NCBI GenBank assembly: GCA_002369325.1
Contig: DFDU01000086.1
Span: 1 to 32,079 of the forward strand
Length of the DNA stretch: 32,079 nt
Direction: 5' to 3'
Origin: Lachnospiraceae bacterium UBA3820
GTDB taxonomy: Bacteria; Bacillota; Clostridia; Lachnospirales; Lachnospiraceae
The translations under genes and the position numbers were made by a program. The notes beneath the pieces were generated by a model. That model was not told where the DNA came from and searched no databases. It saw only the letters and a program-made list of their open reading frames with translations. Position 1 is the first letter of the stretch, and each line of letters opens with the position of its first letter. Below are positions 11,398 to 18,667 of this stretch, piece by piece.

Positions 11398-12183
11398 TTA
11401 CTTTCCCTCCCCGGAATCTTTATCCTTCTTTTTATACAAAACAAATAATGTTATCCCTATACCCGATGCAATAGCTATTAAAACAAAAGCTATTAATATA
11501 ATTTTCTTTATAATTCTTTTTAAATGACTGTTATTTCTATTGCTTTTTTTATTGTCCCGGCTATCGTTATTATCCTGATTTGTTTCTTCATCGTTTTGCT
11601 TATCAGACAAATCATTGTTATAATTATCCGAGGTGTTATTTATTTCATCCGATGGATTATCTTCTTCTTTATTGTCATGATTATTTATATTATTATCTGT
11701 CTTTCCGTTGGAAGCTGTGTCTGATTTTTGAGATGTACTATCGTTAGAAGCAGTATCAGAGTTACCACTTTGATTATTATCGGAATATGAATTGTTTTCT
11801 GAATTATTGTCCGAATCAGCATCTGTGTTATTATTTTGATCTTCTGTGTTAGTTATATCATTTTGATTATAATTTGCAGGATTTGTATTATCAGGATTAT
11901 TTGTATCATTATTTTGAGAATCTACAGCCTGCTTGTACTCCGTGCCCGTTATATTTCCATTTTTATCATATGTGTAAATCACATAACTTCCGTCAGAATA
12001 AATAACTTTTATCAGCCTGCCTGACTCATCATATTCATATGTTTTTTCTTCCTGTGATTCTTTTGCAATTGTTCTGATGTTATTTATATTTAAACAACAA
12101 AAAAACATATAAACTAAAACCAAAACCATTAAAGCTTTGATAGTTATATGTTTTCCAATTATAGCATTATTTTCTTTTATCAT
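11398..12183 (-). CDS. Membrane-anchored mini YD-repeat protein
   Basis: This is a 261-residue protein. Residues 15-32 are hydrophobic (signal or anchor, ending CC). Residues 48-83 hold two YD-like units (TYEYDESGRLIK and IYTYDKNGNITG). Residues about 86-215 are an Asn/Asp/Ser-rich low-complexity linker. Residues 228-250 form a strong transmembrane helix followed by KKKDKD. The predicted layout is therefore an extracellular YD tip on a flexible stalk held in the membrane. No LPXTG motif is visible. A GGGGG ribosome site lies 5 bases before the ATG, and the gene is the first of an operon with the giant RHS protein (gap of one base). I infer a role in anchoring, assembling or displaying the giant protein through YD-YD contact. 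It could also be a remnant of a larger RHS gene. Confidence 0.85.
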   Translation of the reverse strand: MIKENNAIIGKHITIKALMVLVLVYMFFCCLNINNIRTIAKESQEEKTYEYDESGRLIKVIYSDGSYVIYTYDKNGNITGTEYKQAVDSQNNDTNNPDNTNPANYNQNDITNTEDQNNNTDADSDNNSENNSYSDNNQSGNSDTASNDSTSQKSDTASNGKTDNNINNHDNKEEDNPSDEINNTSDNYNNDLSDKQNDEETNQDNNDSRDNKKSNRNNSHLKRIIKKIILIAFVLIAIASGIGITLFVLYKKKDKDSGEGK

Positions 12184-12259
12184 CTGTTCCCCCTTATAAA
12201 CTATATGTCATCTCATTGTTTCTTCTCCTGTCGTATCTTTTATATTTATAGTTTCTATA

Positions 12260-12288
12260 ATTATACATTCTACAATTCTACAAGTCAA
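12260..12288 (-). promoter_or_regulatory. Promoter of the YD surface operon
   Basis: On the minus strand TTGACT (12283-12288) and TATAAT (12260-12265) are separated by exactly 17 bases. Transcription would start near 12253, giving a leader of about 70 bases before the ATG at 12183. It is the only near-consensus promoter in the gap. Confidence 0.8.
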
Positions 12289-12347
12289 TTGTTTATCATA
12301 CTTTTTTTGCTAAGTATTAATTAAAACAATTTAATATATTAAAATGC

Positions 12348-12392
12348 AAAAAAAGAAGGGCGCCGTATGCCGGATGCATACGCACGCCCTTC
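12348..12392 (-). terminator. Rho-independent terminator of the MMPL/YhgE-like operon
   Basis: The outer stem GAAGGGCG/CGCCCTTC (12355-12362 with 12385-12392) encloses a second stem CGTATGC/GCATACG (12364-12370 with 12376-12382) and a 5-base loop. On the minus strand the hairpin is followed at once by seven T residues (12354-12348). It lies 13 bases after the stop codon at 12405. Confidence 0.93.
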
Positions 12393-12404
12393 AGGGAAAG
12401 AATT

Positions 12405-14687
12405 TTATTCTGATATGCCGTTAGTTTTGATAATGAATTTTGTGGAACCTGCGTCACCGTCATTTATTCCGGCGAAGGTCCGGTACTCTGTCGATGCTTC
12501 AAGAACCGCATCAAGCTTTCCTGCTATGTCCTTGATATCTCCGTTGTATGCTTCCACGATTTTCTTTATAGCAAGGTTGTAAAACTTATTCATACCATCG
12601 CTTAATTCATTTGCACCGTCGGATAATTGCTTTACGCCATCCTTAATCTGCTCACTTCCTGTTGCAAGCTTATTGCTTCCGTCCACAAGCTGTGAGGTTC
12701 CTGTTGCAAGCTGGTTAGAGCCTGTAGCAAGCTGACTTGAACCTGATGCTATCTGATTGGCTCCGTCCGAAAGCTTTCCGATGCCTGCCGTAAGTGAAGG
12801 TATTTTGTCATTTAATGTCTGAGTTCCTGCAGCAAGTGCCTGAGTTCCTGTTACAAGACTGTAACCGTTTTCTCCGGTTGCTTCTATCTGAGCTGCTATC
12901 TGCTTCTTTGTTCCTTCGGCTCCTGCGACCGCTGCTGCTCCTGCCGCCGTTCCTGCTGCCTGTGCTGCAGATGTCTGACATGCTGCCACAACACTCTTAC
13001 CTGTTGCATCCGCGCCCTGAGTTGCTATACCGGATGTAATCTGTGTTGTTACATTTCCCGCAATTGTATTTATAGTAGAACTTACCTGGGCATTTACTGC
13101 AGCCTGAACATTTGGATCCTGAATATATGTTTCAAAAGGAACACCGCTTGCAGCTGCTTCACTTGTCGAATATGCACTGTAGGCAATTCCATAGAACAAC
13201 GCTCCTTTAAGCTGTGCATCCTGACTCAATCCGCTTGCTACGGCAGCACTTGTATTTGAAACTGTGGTCTGATCTGTTAATGCACTCTTAAAATTGGTTA
13301 CTGCAGAGTTATATATATAATTATAAGTATCCGAGCCTTCAGCAAACTGGGCATTTACAGCCTGAACAGCTGCTGCCGAGGCTTCATCCGAAACCTGTTT
13401 CTTTTGTTCATCCGACATAGGAGTATTAAGTCCTGTATCAAGTGCAGTTACACCCTGACTTATACCTGCTGCGCTCTGATTTATGGTTGTAACACCTGTA
13501 GCAAGTGAATCCGAGCTTGATACAAGCGTATCAACACCGTCTTTAAGCTGACCTGCTCCCGTTGCCAATTGACCTGCTCCCGTTGCTACCTGATTTGCTC
13601 CTGTTGCCACCTGATTTGCTCCTGTTGCAAGCTGCTTGGCACCGGTTGTAAAATCTCCCATCTTTGAAAGAAGAAGTTCTGCTCCGTCAGCAACCTTTGA
13701 CGAGCCGTCTACCAATGCCTTTCCCGATTCATCCACCTTGTCAACAAGCATATCAACATTTGATAAATCAATATCTCCGTCAAGTGAGAATTCGGATGCG
13801 GATAATACTGCAGTCATCGTCATATCAAGTGAAAAATCCTTAACATCGGCACTTACCTCAAAATACTCCGGAAGACTTATATCATCGGATAAGTCACCGT
13901 TTTCAATTCCCAGGCAATCCGACATACCCGGAACGCCGTATCCTATAACGATTGTGCTGTCACCCTGAGGCATTGTCTTACCGTTTTCAACCTGAATATT
14001 TTCACAATTTTCATTAAGTACAAGTCCTGTTACCGCAACAAACGGAACCTTAACCTTTTCCTTCTTTCCGTTTATCTCTTTTTCAACAGCCGTGTTGTTT
14101 GTATAATCAAACCTGATCTTAACATTTCCGCTTACGCCTGCCATATCTTCAGGTTTGGTCTCCTTGCCGTCCAGGTAATAAGTAACCTTTACGCCTACAG
14201 GCAATTCCTTATCGGTAGTACCCTGATAATAAATGTCATTTCCGTTTGCCTGCCATGTAAGTTCTTCACCGTTTTGCGAAAATGCCTCATCACCCTTAAT
14301 ATTTTCTATATCTTTTAAGCTTGATTTATCGGTAAGCTCACTCTTTCCTTCCGGATTTTTGAGCCATTCGCTTACTATTACATTTTCTACGTTACCGCTT
14401 GAAGATGCAAAAGCATATACCGTTTCTTCCTTATTGACTTCCTTTTGTTCCACGCCGAATTTGCCTGAAAGCTCATCAGCTACGGTGTCTGGAGTCAATA
14501 CCTCGGTTTCACCGTCCGTTTCTTCGTTCTCGGCAAGTACCGCTTCCTGCTCATAGTTATATGTTTCAACAGGTCTTAACGAGGCACCTGCAAAGCATGA
14601 GCCTGCAACAAGTGCTGCTGCGGTAACACCGCTTATAACACATTTTCTGTTTCTTCTGAAATAATCCTTAATATCCATATCTATCAT
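12405..14687 (-). CDS. YhgE/Pip-like exported protein with X-GA heptad repeats, lacking the C-terminal membrane domain
   Basis: This is a 760-residue protein. A basic N-terminus (RRNRK) precedes a hydrophobic segment at about 15-38. An extracellular beta-rich region (40-300) follows. Residues about 340-400 and 636-700 are heptad repeats of the form QLATGAN / QLxDGxN, typical of YhgE/Pip-family proteins and MMPL partners. An Ala/Gln/Ser/Thr-rich, probably helical region lies between them. Family members usually end in an ABC-2-type multi-pass membrane domain, but this one ends in soluble sequence (KFIIKTNGISE). The gene starts 15 bases after the MMPL gene and shares its terminator, so the two probably act together at the envelope. 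An in-frame ATG at 14678 (MDIKDYF) also has an AAGGA site at good distance and may be the true start. Substrate unknown. Confidence 0.85.
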   Translation of the reverse strand: MIDMDIKDYFRRNRKCVISGVTAAALVAGSCFAGASLRPVETYNYEQEAVLAENEETDGETEVLTPDTVADELSGKFGVEQKEVNKEETVYAFASSSGNVENVIVSEWLKNPEGKSELTDKSSLKDIENIKGDEAFSQNGEELTWQANGNDIYYQGTTDKELPVGVKVTYYLDGKETKPEDMAGVSGNVKIRFDYTNNTAVEKEINGKKEKVKVPFVAVTGLVLNENCENIQVENGKTMPQGDSTIVIGYGVPGMSDCLGIENGDLSDDISLPEYFEVSADVKDFSLDMTMTAVLSASEFSLDGDIDLSNVDMLVDKVDESGKALVDGSSKVADGAELLLSKMGDFTTGAKQLATGANQVATGANQVATGAGQLATGAGQLKDGVDTLVSSSDSLATGVTTINQSAAGISQGVTALDTGLNTPMSDEQKKQVSDEASAAAVQAVNAQFAEGSDTYNYIYNSAVTNFKSALTDQTTVSNTSAAVASGLSQDAQLKGALFYGIAYSAYSTSEAAASGVPFETYIQDPNVQAAVNAQVSSTINTIAGNVTTQITSGIATQGADATGKSVVAACQTSAAQAAGTAAGAAAVAGAEGTKKQIAAQIEATGENGYSLVTGTQALAAGTQTLNDKIPSLTAGIGKLSDGANQIASGSSQLATGSNQLATGTSQLVDGSNKLATGSEQIKDGVKQLSDGANELSDGMNKFYNLAIKKIVEAYNGDIKDIAGKLDAVLEASTEYRTFAGINDGDAGSTKFIIKTNGISE
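13548..13640 (-). repeat. Tandem 21-bp repeats encoding QxATGA(N/G) heptads
   Basis: Four to five consecutive 21-base units encode KQLATGA, NQVATGA, NQVATGA, GQLATGA and GQLKDG. Adjacent units are nearly identical in DNA (gctcctgttgcca / gctcccgttgcta on the plus strand), suggesting recent slippage or duplication. A second, more diverged block lies at about 12590-12780. Confidence 0.8.
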
Positions 14688-14702
14688 TCCTTCCCTAAAA
14701 AA

Positions 14703-16829
14703 CTATCCCTGTAACTGTTCCTTGTGTTCCTTTACCTGCTTCTTTTCCTTTCGCGTTTTAAAGCCGGCGCTTGTGTTAATGATTATTTTGTCAAATATCA
14801 TAAACATTGAAGGAAGAACAAGTATAACAACAACCATACTGATAAGAGCACCTCTTGCCATAAGTGTACAAAGAGCACTTATCATATCTATATTTGAATA
14901 CATACCAACACCGAAGGTTGCAGCAAAGAAGCTGAAACCGCTTACAAGTATTGATTGTACGGATGACTGCATACCCTCAATGATTGCAGCCTTTTTATCA
15001 AGTCCATGATTTCTTCCTCTCTTATACTTATTTGTCATAAGTATCGCATAGTCAACCGTCGCACCAAGCTGTATGGTTCCTATTACGATTGAAGCGATAA
15101 ACGGAAGAACAGTTCCTGTATATGCAGGAATACCCATATTTATAAATATCGCAAACTCTATAACCGCAACCAGGATAACCGGAAGCGAAACAGATTGGAA
15201 TACAAATACAATGATTATAAATATAACACCTATTGATACGGCACTTACTACCTTAAAGTCCTTAGCTGTTATCTCTATAAGATCCTTGGTACAAGGTGCC
15301 TCACCGATAAGCATTCCCTTACTGTCATACTTCTTAACTATGCCCTTTAATACATCGCATTGTTCGTTTACTTCATCCGATGCTATCTTATATTCGGAGG
15401 TTACAAGCAACAATTTGTAATCTTCACTTTCAAGATTCGATAAAAACTTTTCAGGAAGAAGTTCCTTTGGTATCATTCCTCCAAGCAGGCTGTCGAGCCC
15501 GATTACATTTTTAACGCCCTTTACAGCTTTTATCTCATTTGCCATATTGATAACATCCTTACTTGAAGTTTCCGCATCAAGAAGGATCATATGAGTCGCA
15601 CCCATTTCAAAGCTGCTTTTCAACTTATCATCCGCTATACTGCTTTCAAGATTTCTCGGAAGAGTTCCGGCAAGATCGTAATAAACCTTTGTATGTGTAT
15701 ATCCGTAAATTGCAGGTATAAGTATCAAAACAAACAAAACTATGAATATATAGAAATGATTAACTACCCATGCGGATATTTTGCTTATATCAGGAAGCAA
15801 TACCTTATGCTTGGTCTTTTTTATAGCCTTATCAAATATAAGTATCATCGAAGGAAGAACCGTTACACAGGCTATAACTCCAAAGATAACTCCCTTGGCC
15901 ATTACAATTCCCATGTCAAGTCCGAGCGTGAAGCTCATAAAGCATAGTGCTATAAAGCCGGCAATTGTTGTAATTGAGCTACCTACTACCGAAGATATGG
16001 TATTGGATATGGCATGTGCCATTGCTCTGTTATTGTCCCCGTCATATCTTTCCTGATTTTCTTCGTAACTGTGCCATAAGAAAATCGAATAATCCATCGT
16101 AACACCCAACTGAAGTACCGCTGCAAGAGCCTGTGTTACATAAGATATCTCTCCCTTAAATACATTTGTACCCATGTTATAAATGATAGCCATACCTATA
16201 CTTAAAAGGAAGAATATCGGCACCAAAAACGAATCCATCGAAATTCCCAAAACCAAAACCGCAAGTACAACGGCTATAAGAACATATATCGGAGTTTCCT
16301 TATCCGACAAATTCTTGGTATCGGTTATAACTGCCGACATACCCGAAAGGTAACATTGTTTTCCGACCACCTTTCTTAAATCGCCTATGGCATTCATCGT
16401 TTCATCGGATGAAATCGATGTAGGAAACAGAACGAACATTATAGTCGAATCTGTATCCTTGTTTAAAAAGATTTCCGTAATCTCATCAGGTAAAAGCTCT
16501 TTTGGTATAGATAAATCGACTAATGAGTCATACCATAAAACAGCTTTTACGTTTGGTACTTCTTCCATCTCCTTACGCATCTTTGAAATGTCTTTGTCAG
16601 ACATACCTTCGACGACGCACACGGAAAATGCACCCGTTCCGAATTCATCAACTAAGATTTCCTGTCCCTTCATAGTTTCAATGTCCTTAGGAAGGTACGT
16701 AAGAATATCATAGTTTATTCTGGTCTTGAAATATCCAAGAGCCGCCGGGATAAGTAAAAGTATGCCGATAACAAGTATTGCTATCTTATGCTTTACTACC
16801 CACCTTCCAAAATTGATCATGTTACTCAC
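14703..16829 (-). CDS. MMPL/RND-family transporter
   Basis: This is a 708-residue protein with the MMPL layout: TM1 at about 13-34, an extracellular domain, TM2-6 (about 178-330), TM7 (about 350-372), a second extracellular domain, and TM8-12 (about 530-685). It ends in a basic cytoplasmic tail (KTRKEKKQVKEHK). Asp-Tyr pairs occur in both halves (TMDYSIFLW and TVDYAILMT). In MmpL3 the equivalent pairs in TM4 and TM10 carry the proton relay. It likely exports lipids, fatty acids or hydrophobic drugs using proton motive force. The GTG at 16829 has AGGGA at 5-base spacing, and an in-frame ATG at 16820 is the alternative. A TetR gene lies directly upstream with two operators between, an arrangement like the S. 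aureus FarR/FarE fatty-acid efflux pair. The substrate is inference. Confidence 0.92.
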   Translation of the reverse strand: MSNMINFGRWVVKHKIAILVIGILLLIPAALGYFKTRINYDILTYLPKDIETMKGQEILVDEFGTGAFSVCVVEGMSDKDISKMRKEMEEVPNVKAVLWYDSLVDLSIPKELLPDEITEIFLNKDTDSTIMFVLFPTSISSDETMNAIGDLRKVVGKQCYLSGMSAVITDTKNLSDKETPIYVLIAVVLAVLVLGISMDSFLVPIFFLLSIGMAIIYNMGTNVFKGEISYVTQALAAVLQLGVTMDYSIFLWHSYEENQERYDGDNNRAMAHAISNTISSVVGSSITTIAGFIALCFMSFTLGLDMGIVMAKGVIFGVIACVTVLPSMILIFDKAIKKTKHKVLLPDISKISAWVVNHFYIFIVLFVLILIPAIYGYTHTKVYYDLAGTLPRNLESSIADDKLKSSFEMGATHMILLDAETSSKDVINMANEIKAVKGVKNVIGLDSLLGGMIPKELLPEKFLSNLESEDYKLLLVTSEYKIASDEVNEQCDVLKGIVKKYDSKGMLIGEAPCTKDLIEITAKDFKVVSAVSIGVIFIIIVFVFQSVSLPVILVAVIEFAIFINMGIPAYTGTVLPFIASIVIGTIQLGATVDYAILMTNKYKRGRNHGLDKKAAIIEGMQSSVQSILVSGFSFFAATFGVGMYSNIDMISALCTLMARGALISMVVVILVLPSMFMIFDKIIINTSAGFKTRKEKKQVKEHKEQLQG

Positions 16830-16885
16830 TTCTTTCCCTATATTTTTTTGAGGTCATTTTTCAAACCTCTCTTCGTTACTTATAA

Positions 16886-16927
16886 TATGAAAAGGATCGG
16901 ATAAAATAAATATCCAATCCTTTTCAT
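16886..16927 (-). terminator. Stem-loop in the tetR-MMPL gap: tetR terminator or MMPL leader hairpin
   Basis: On the minus strand GGATTGGATA pairs with TATCCGATCC through one T-G wobble, followed by TTTTCATATTAT. Outer A/T pairing extends the stem. The wobble reads as a C-A mismatch on the plus strand, which supports minus-strand function. It lies downstream of the candidate MMPL promoters, so it may act as an attenuator as well as a terminator for tetR. The T-tract is short. Confidence 0.5.
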
Positions 16928-16928
16928 G

Positions 16929-16947
16929 TGTATATTCCTAATATACA
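16929..16947. promoter_or_regulatory. Operator 1 for the TetR regulator
   Basis: Inverted repeat TGTATA-N7-TATACA, in fact perfect over 8-bp arms (TGTATATT-CCT-AATATACA). Its left half-site (16929-16934) is also the -10 (TATACA on the minus strand) of a candidate MMPL promoter whose -35 is TTGCAA at 16952-16957 with a 17-base spacer. Occupancy would block transcription of MMPL. Confidence 0.65.
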
Positions 16948-16959
16948 TTTTTTGCAATA

Positions 16960-16978
16960 TGTATATCTTCATTATACA
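16960..16978. promoter_or_regulatory. Operator 2 for the TetR regulator
   Basis: A second TGTATA-N7-TATACA inverted repeat with an unrelated 7-base centre. Its centre lies 31 bp (about three helical turns) from that of operator 1, putting both on the same DNA face. A perfect -35 box TTGACA (minus strand, 16981-16986) abuts it, with an imperfect -10 (TACATA, 16958-16963) at 17-base spacing inside the operator. Confidence 0.65.
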
Positions 16979-17057
16979 TTTGTCAAATTTTATATAGGGT
17001 AGTAAATAAATATTTACCATTGAGAAATATAGTAAAACCGTACTTTTTTATCTATAA

Positions 17058-17642
17058 TTATACTATATCATTAAATATATCTATAATAGAATGACTGCTT
17101 ATATAATCAAAAATTTCGGAAAGCTCATCCGGGCTTACGGCAAAGTCTCTCTTAATCCAGTTTATCGCAACATAGCACATTGTACTTGCATAATACTCGG
17201 CAAGCATCTCTCTTGATAACCAGCTATATCTGAAATTGTGTACCGGATGCAGCTTTTCTATCGTCTCAAGCAAAACCGCCGAGGCAAGCTTAATCGATAT
17301 GGTAAAAAAAGAATTTTGTCCCTCTATCAGAACGGCTCTTTTATAAAAATCTATATCATTTCCTATATTGGTTAAGAGCAGGGTGTATGCCGCCGGAAAC
17401 ATGTTATTGAACATAAGCGGTTTTATGGGTTCGAGCAGTTCTTCATTTATGATATATTCCAAAACCTCATATTTATCCGCAAAATGATTATAAAATGTAG
17501 GTCTTATAATTCCCGACTTTTCACATATTTCCTTGACCGTAATCTTCTCTATGGAATTTTTTATTAAAAGCTCCTTGAAGGTTTGCGCTATAATTTTGTC
17601 CGTATCCTTCTTTTCAATTTCCTGTTCTTTATTTTCTCTCAT
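17058..17642 (-). CDS. TetR-family transcriptional repressor
   Basis: This is a 194-residue protein. The N-terminal helix-turn-helix spans about residues 12-62, with the TetR signature ITVKEICEKSGIIRPTFYNH followed by F-x-D-K-Y-E-V-L. The remaining 130 residues are a divergent all-helical ligand/dimer domain, as is usual in the family. It lies immediately upstream of the MMPL gene, and the 228-bp gap carries two TGTATA-N7-TATACA sites over candidate MMPL promoters. It is therefore the probable local repressor of MMPL and the YhgE-like gene, released by a hydrophobic inducer (inference). No such site lies in the 53-bp gap upstream of the gene itself, so autoregulation is not obvious. Confidence 0.88.
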   Translation of the reverse strand: MRENKEQEIEKKDTDKIIAQTFKELLIKNSIEKITVKEICEKSGIIRPTFYNHFADKYEVLEYIINEELLEPIKPLMFNNMFPAAYTLLLTNIGNDIDFYKRAVLIEGQNSFFTISIKLASAVLLETIEKLHPVHNFRYSWLSREMLAEYYASTMCYVAINWIKRDFAVSPDELSEIFDYISSHSIIDIFNDIV

Positions 17643-17695
17643 CCTACAATTCTTTCCCCATAATTAATCACATAAAGACTTTTCATATCAGACTT

Positions 17696-18565
17696 TTATT
17701 TTCCTGTCCATCTGCAGGAAGCTCCACATGGCAATACAAGTCCGTTCGAGCTTACGGGAAGTCCTATCTCATCGGATATAACCTTTCCTCCGAACTCCTT
17801 TACCACTGTATTTGAAACCATATACGTCAATACAGACGGTGCAAGTCCCGTCGTGTATGAATTAATAAGAAAGAATAAAGCATCATCACTCAAAAGCTTA
17901 GTTGTAAGCTCTATAAATGAATATATCTTATCCTCAAGCTTCCATATCTCCCCTTTAGGTCCTCTTCCGTACGAAGGAGGATCCATAATGATTCCGTCAT
18001 ACTTATTTCCGCGTCTTATCTCACGCTCAACAAATTTAACACAATCATCCACAAGCCATCTTATCGGAGCATCGGCAAGGCCCGATGACACAGCATTTTC
18101 CTTTGCCCAGGTAACCATTCCCTTTGATGCATCCACATGTGTAACCTTAGCTCCCGCCTTTGCAGCGGCAACGGTAGCTCCTCCCGTGTAAGCAAAAAGA
18201 TTGAGTACCTTAATTTCTCTTTTAGGTGCCGCATCTTTTATAAGACCTCCGAACCAATCCCAGTTTACCGCCTGCTCAGGAAAAAGACCCGTATGCTTGA
18301 ATGAAAACGGTTTAAGATTAAAGGTAAGCTCCTTATAATTAATGCTCCATTGCTTCGGAAGATTCATAAATTCCCATTCTCCTCCGCCGCTTTTGCTTCT
18401 ATGGTAATGTCCGTTTAATTTTTTCCACGAAGGATTATTCTTAGGTGTATTCCAGATTACCTGAGGGTCCGGACGAAGAAGAATATATTCTCCCCATCTT
18501 TCAAGCTTTTCTCCCTCGGAGCAGTCAATCACCTCATAGTCCTTCCAATCACTTGCAATCCACAT
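17696..18565 (-). CDS. Class I SAM-dependent methyltransferase (RlmI/Methyltrans_SAM-like)
   Basis: This is a 289-residue protein. Residues 1-95 form an N-terminal part with LERWGEYILLRPDPQ and HTGLFPEQ. The Rossmann motif I is VLNLFAYTGGATVAAAKAGA, followed by acidic VTHVDAS (motif II), a later VDDC segment, and the catalytic-type motif IIMDPPSYGRG. The DPPSYG motif and the overall order match bacterial RNA methyltransferases related to RlmI/RlmK. The target base cannot be told. The start follows AAAAGGA. A 15-bp hairpin (18587-18622) lies in its leader. It is probably a housekeeping gene. Confidence 0.88.
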   Translation of the reverse strand: MWIASDWKDYEVIDCSEGEKLERWGEYILLRPDPQVIWNTPKNNPSWKKLNGHYHRSKSGGGEWEFMNLPKQWSINYKELTFNLKPFSFKHTGLFPEQAVNWDWFGGLIKDAAPKREIKVLNLFAYTGGATVAAAKAGAKVTHVDASKGMVTWAKENAVSSGLADAPIRWLVDDCVKFVEREIRRGNKYDGIIMDPPSYGRGPKGEIWKLEDKIYSFIELTTKLLSDDALFFLINSYTTGLAPSVLTYMVSNTVVKEFGGKVISDEIGLPVSSNGLVLPCGASCRWTGK

Positions 18566-18586
18566 ATTTTTTCCTTTTAATTATCC

Positions 18587-18622
18587 GACTTCCGAGAGAT
18601 ATTTAAGTATCTTTCGGAAGTC
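18587..18622. other. 15-bp stem-loop between citrate synthase and methyltransferase genes
   Basis: The arms at 18587-18601 and 18608-18622 pair over 15 positions with a single non-Watson-Crick pair and a 6-base loop. Neither side has a clear T-tract. The ribosome site of the methyltransferase gene follows it on the minus strand. It could be a factor-dependent terminator of the citrate synthase operon or an mRNA-stabilising leader structure. Confidence 0.5.
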
Positions 18623-18667
18623 CTATACATAATTTATTATCTTAGATCAGTCAAGAATAGTTGTTAA

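Noticed and set aside
11524..12024. Asn/Asp/Ser-rich low-complexity stretch considered as a frameshifted or degenerate gene
   Set aside because: The minus-strand frame is intact from start to stop with a good promoter, ribosome site and membrane helix. The low complexity is a linker.
12794..13039. Plus-strand Leu-rich open frame opposite the YhgE-like gene
   Set aside because: A by-product of the Ala/Gln/Ser-rich repeats on the other strand.
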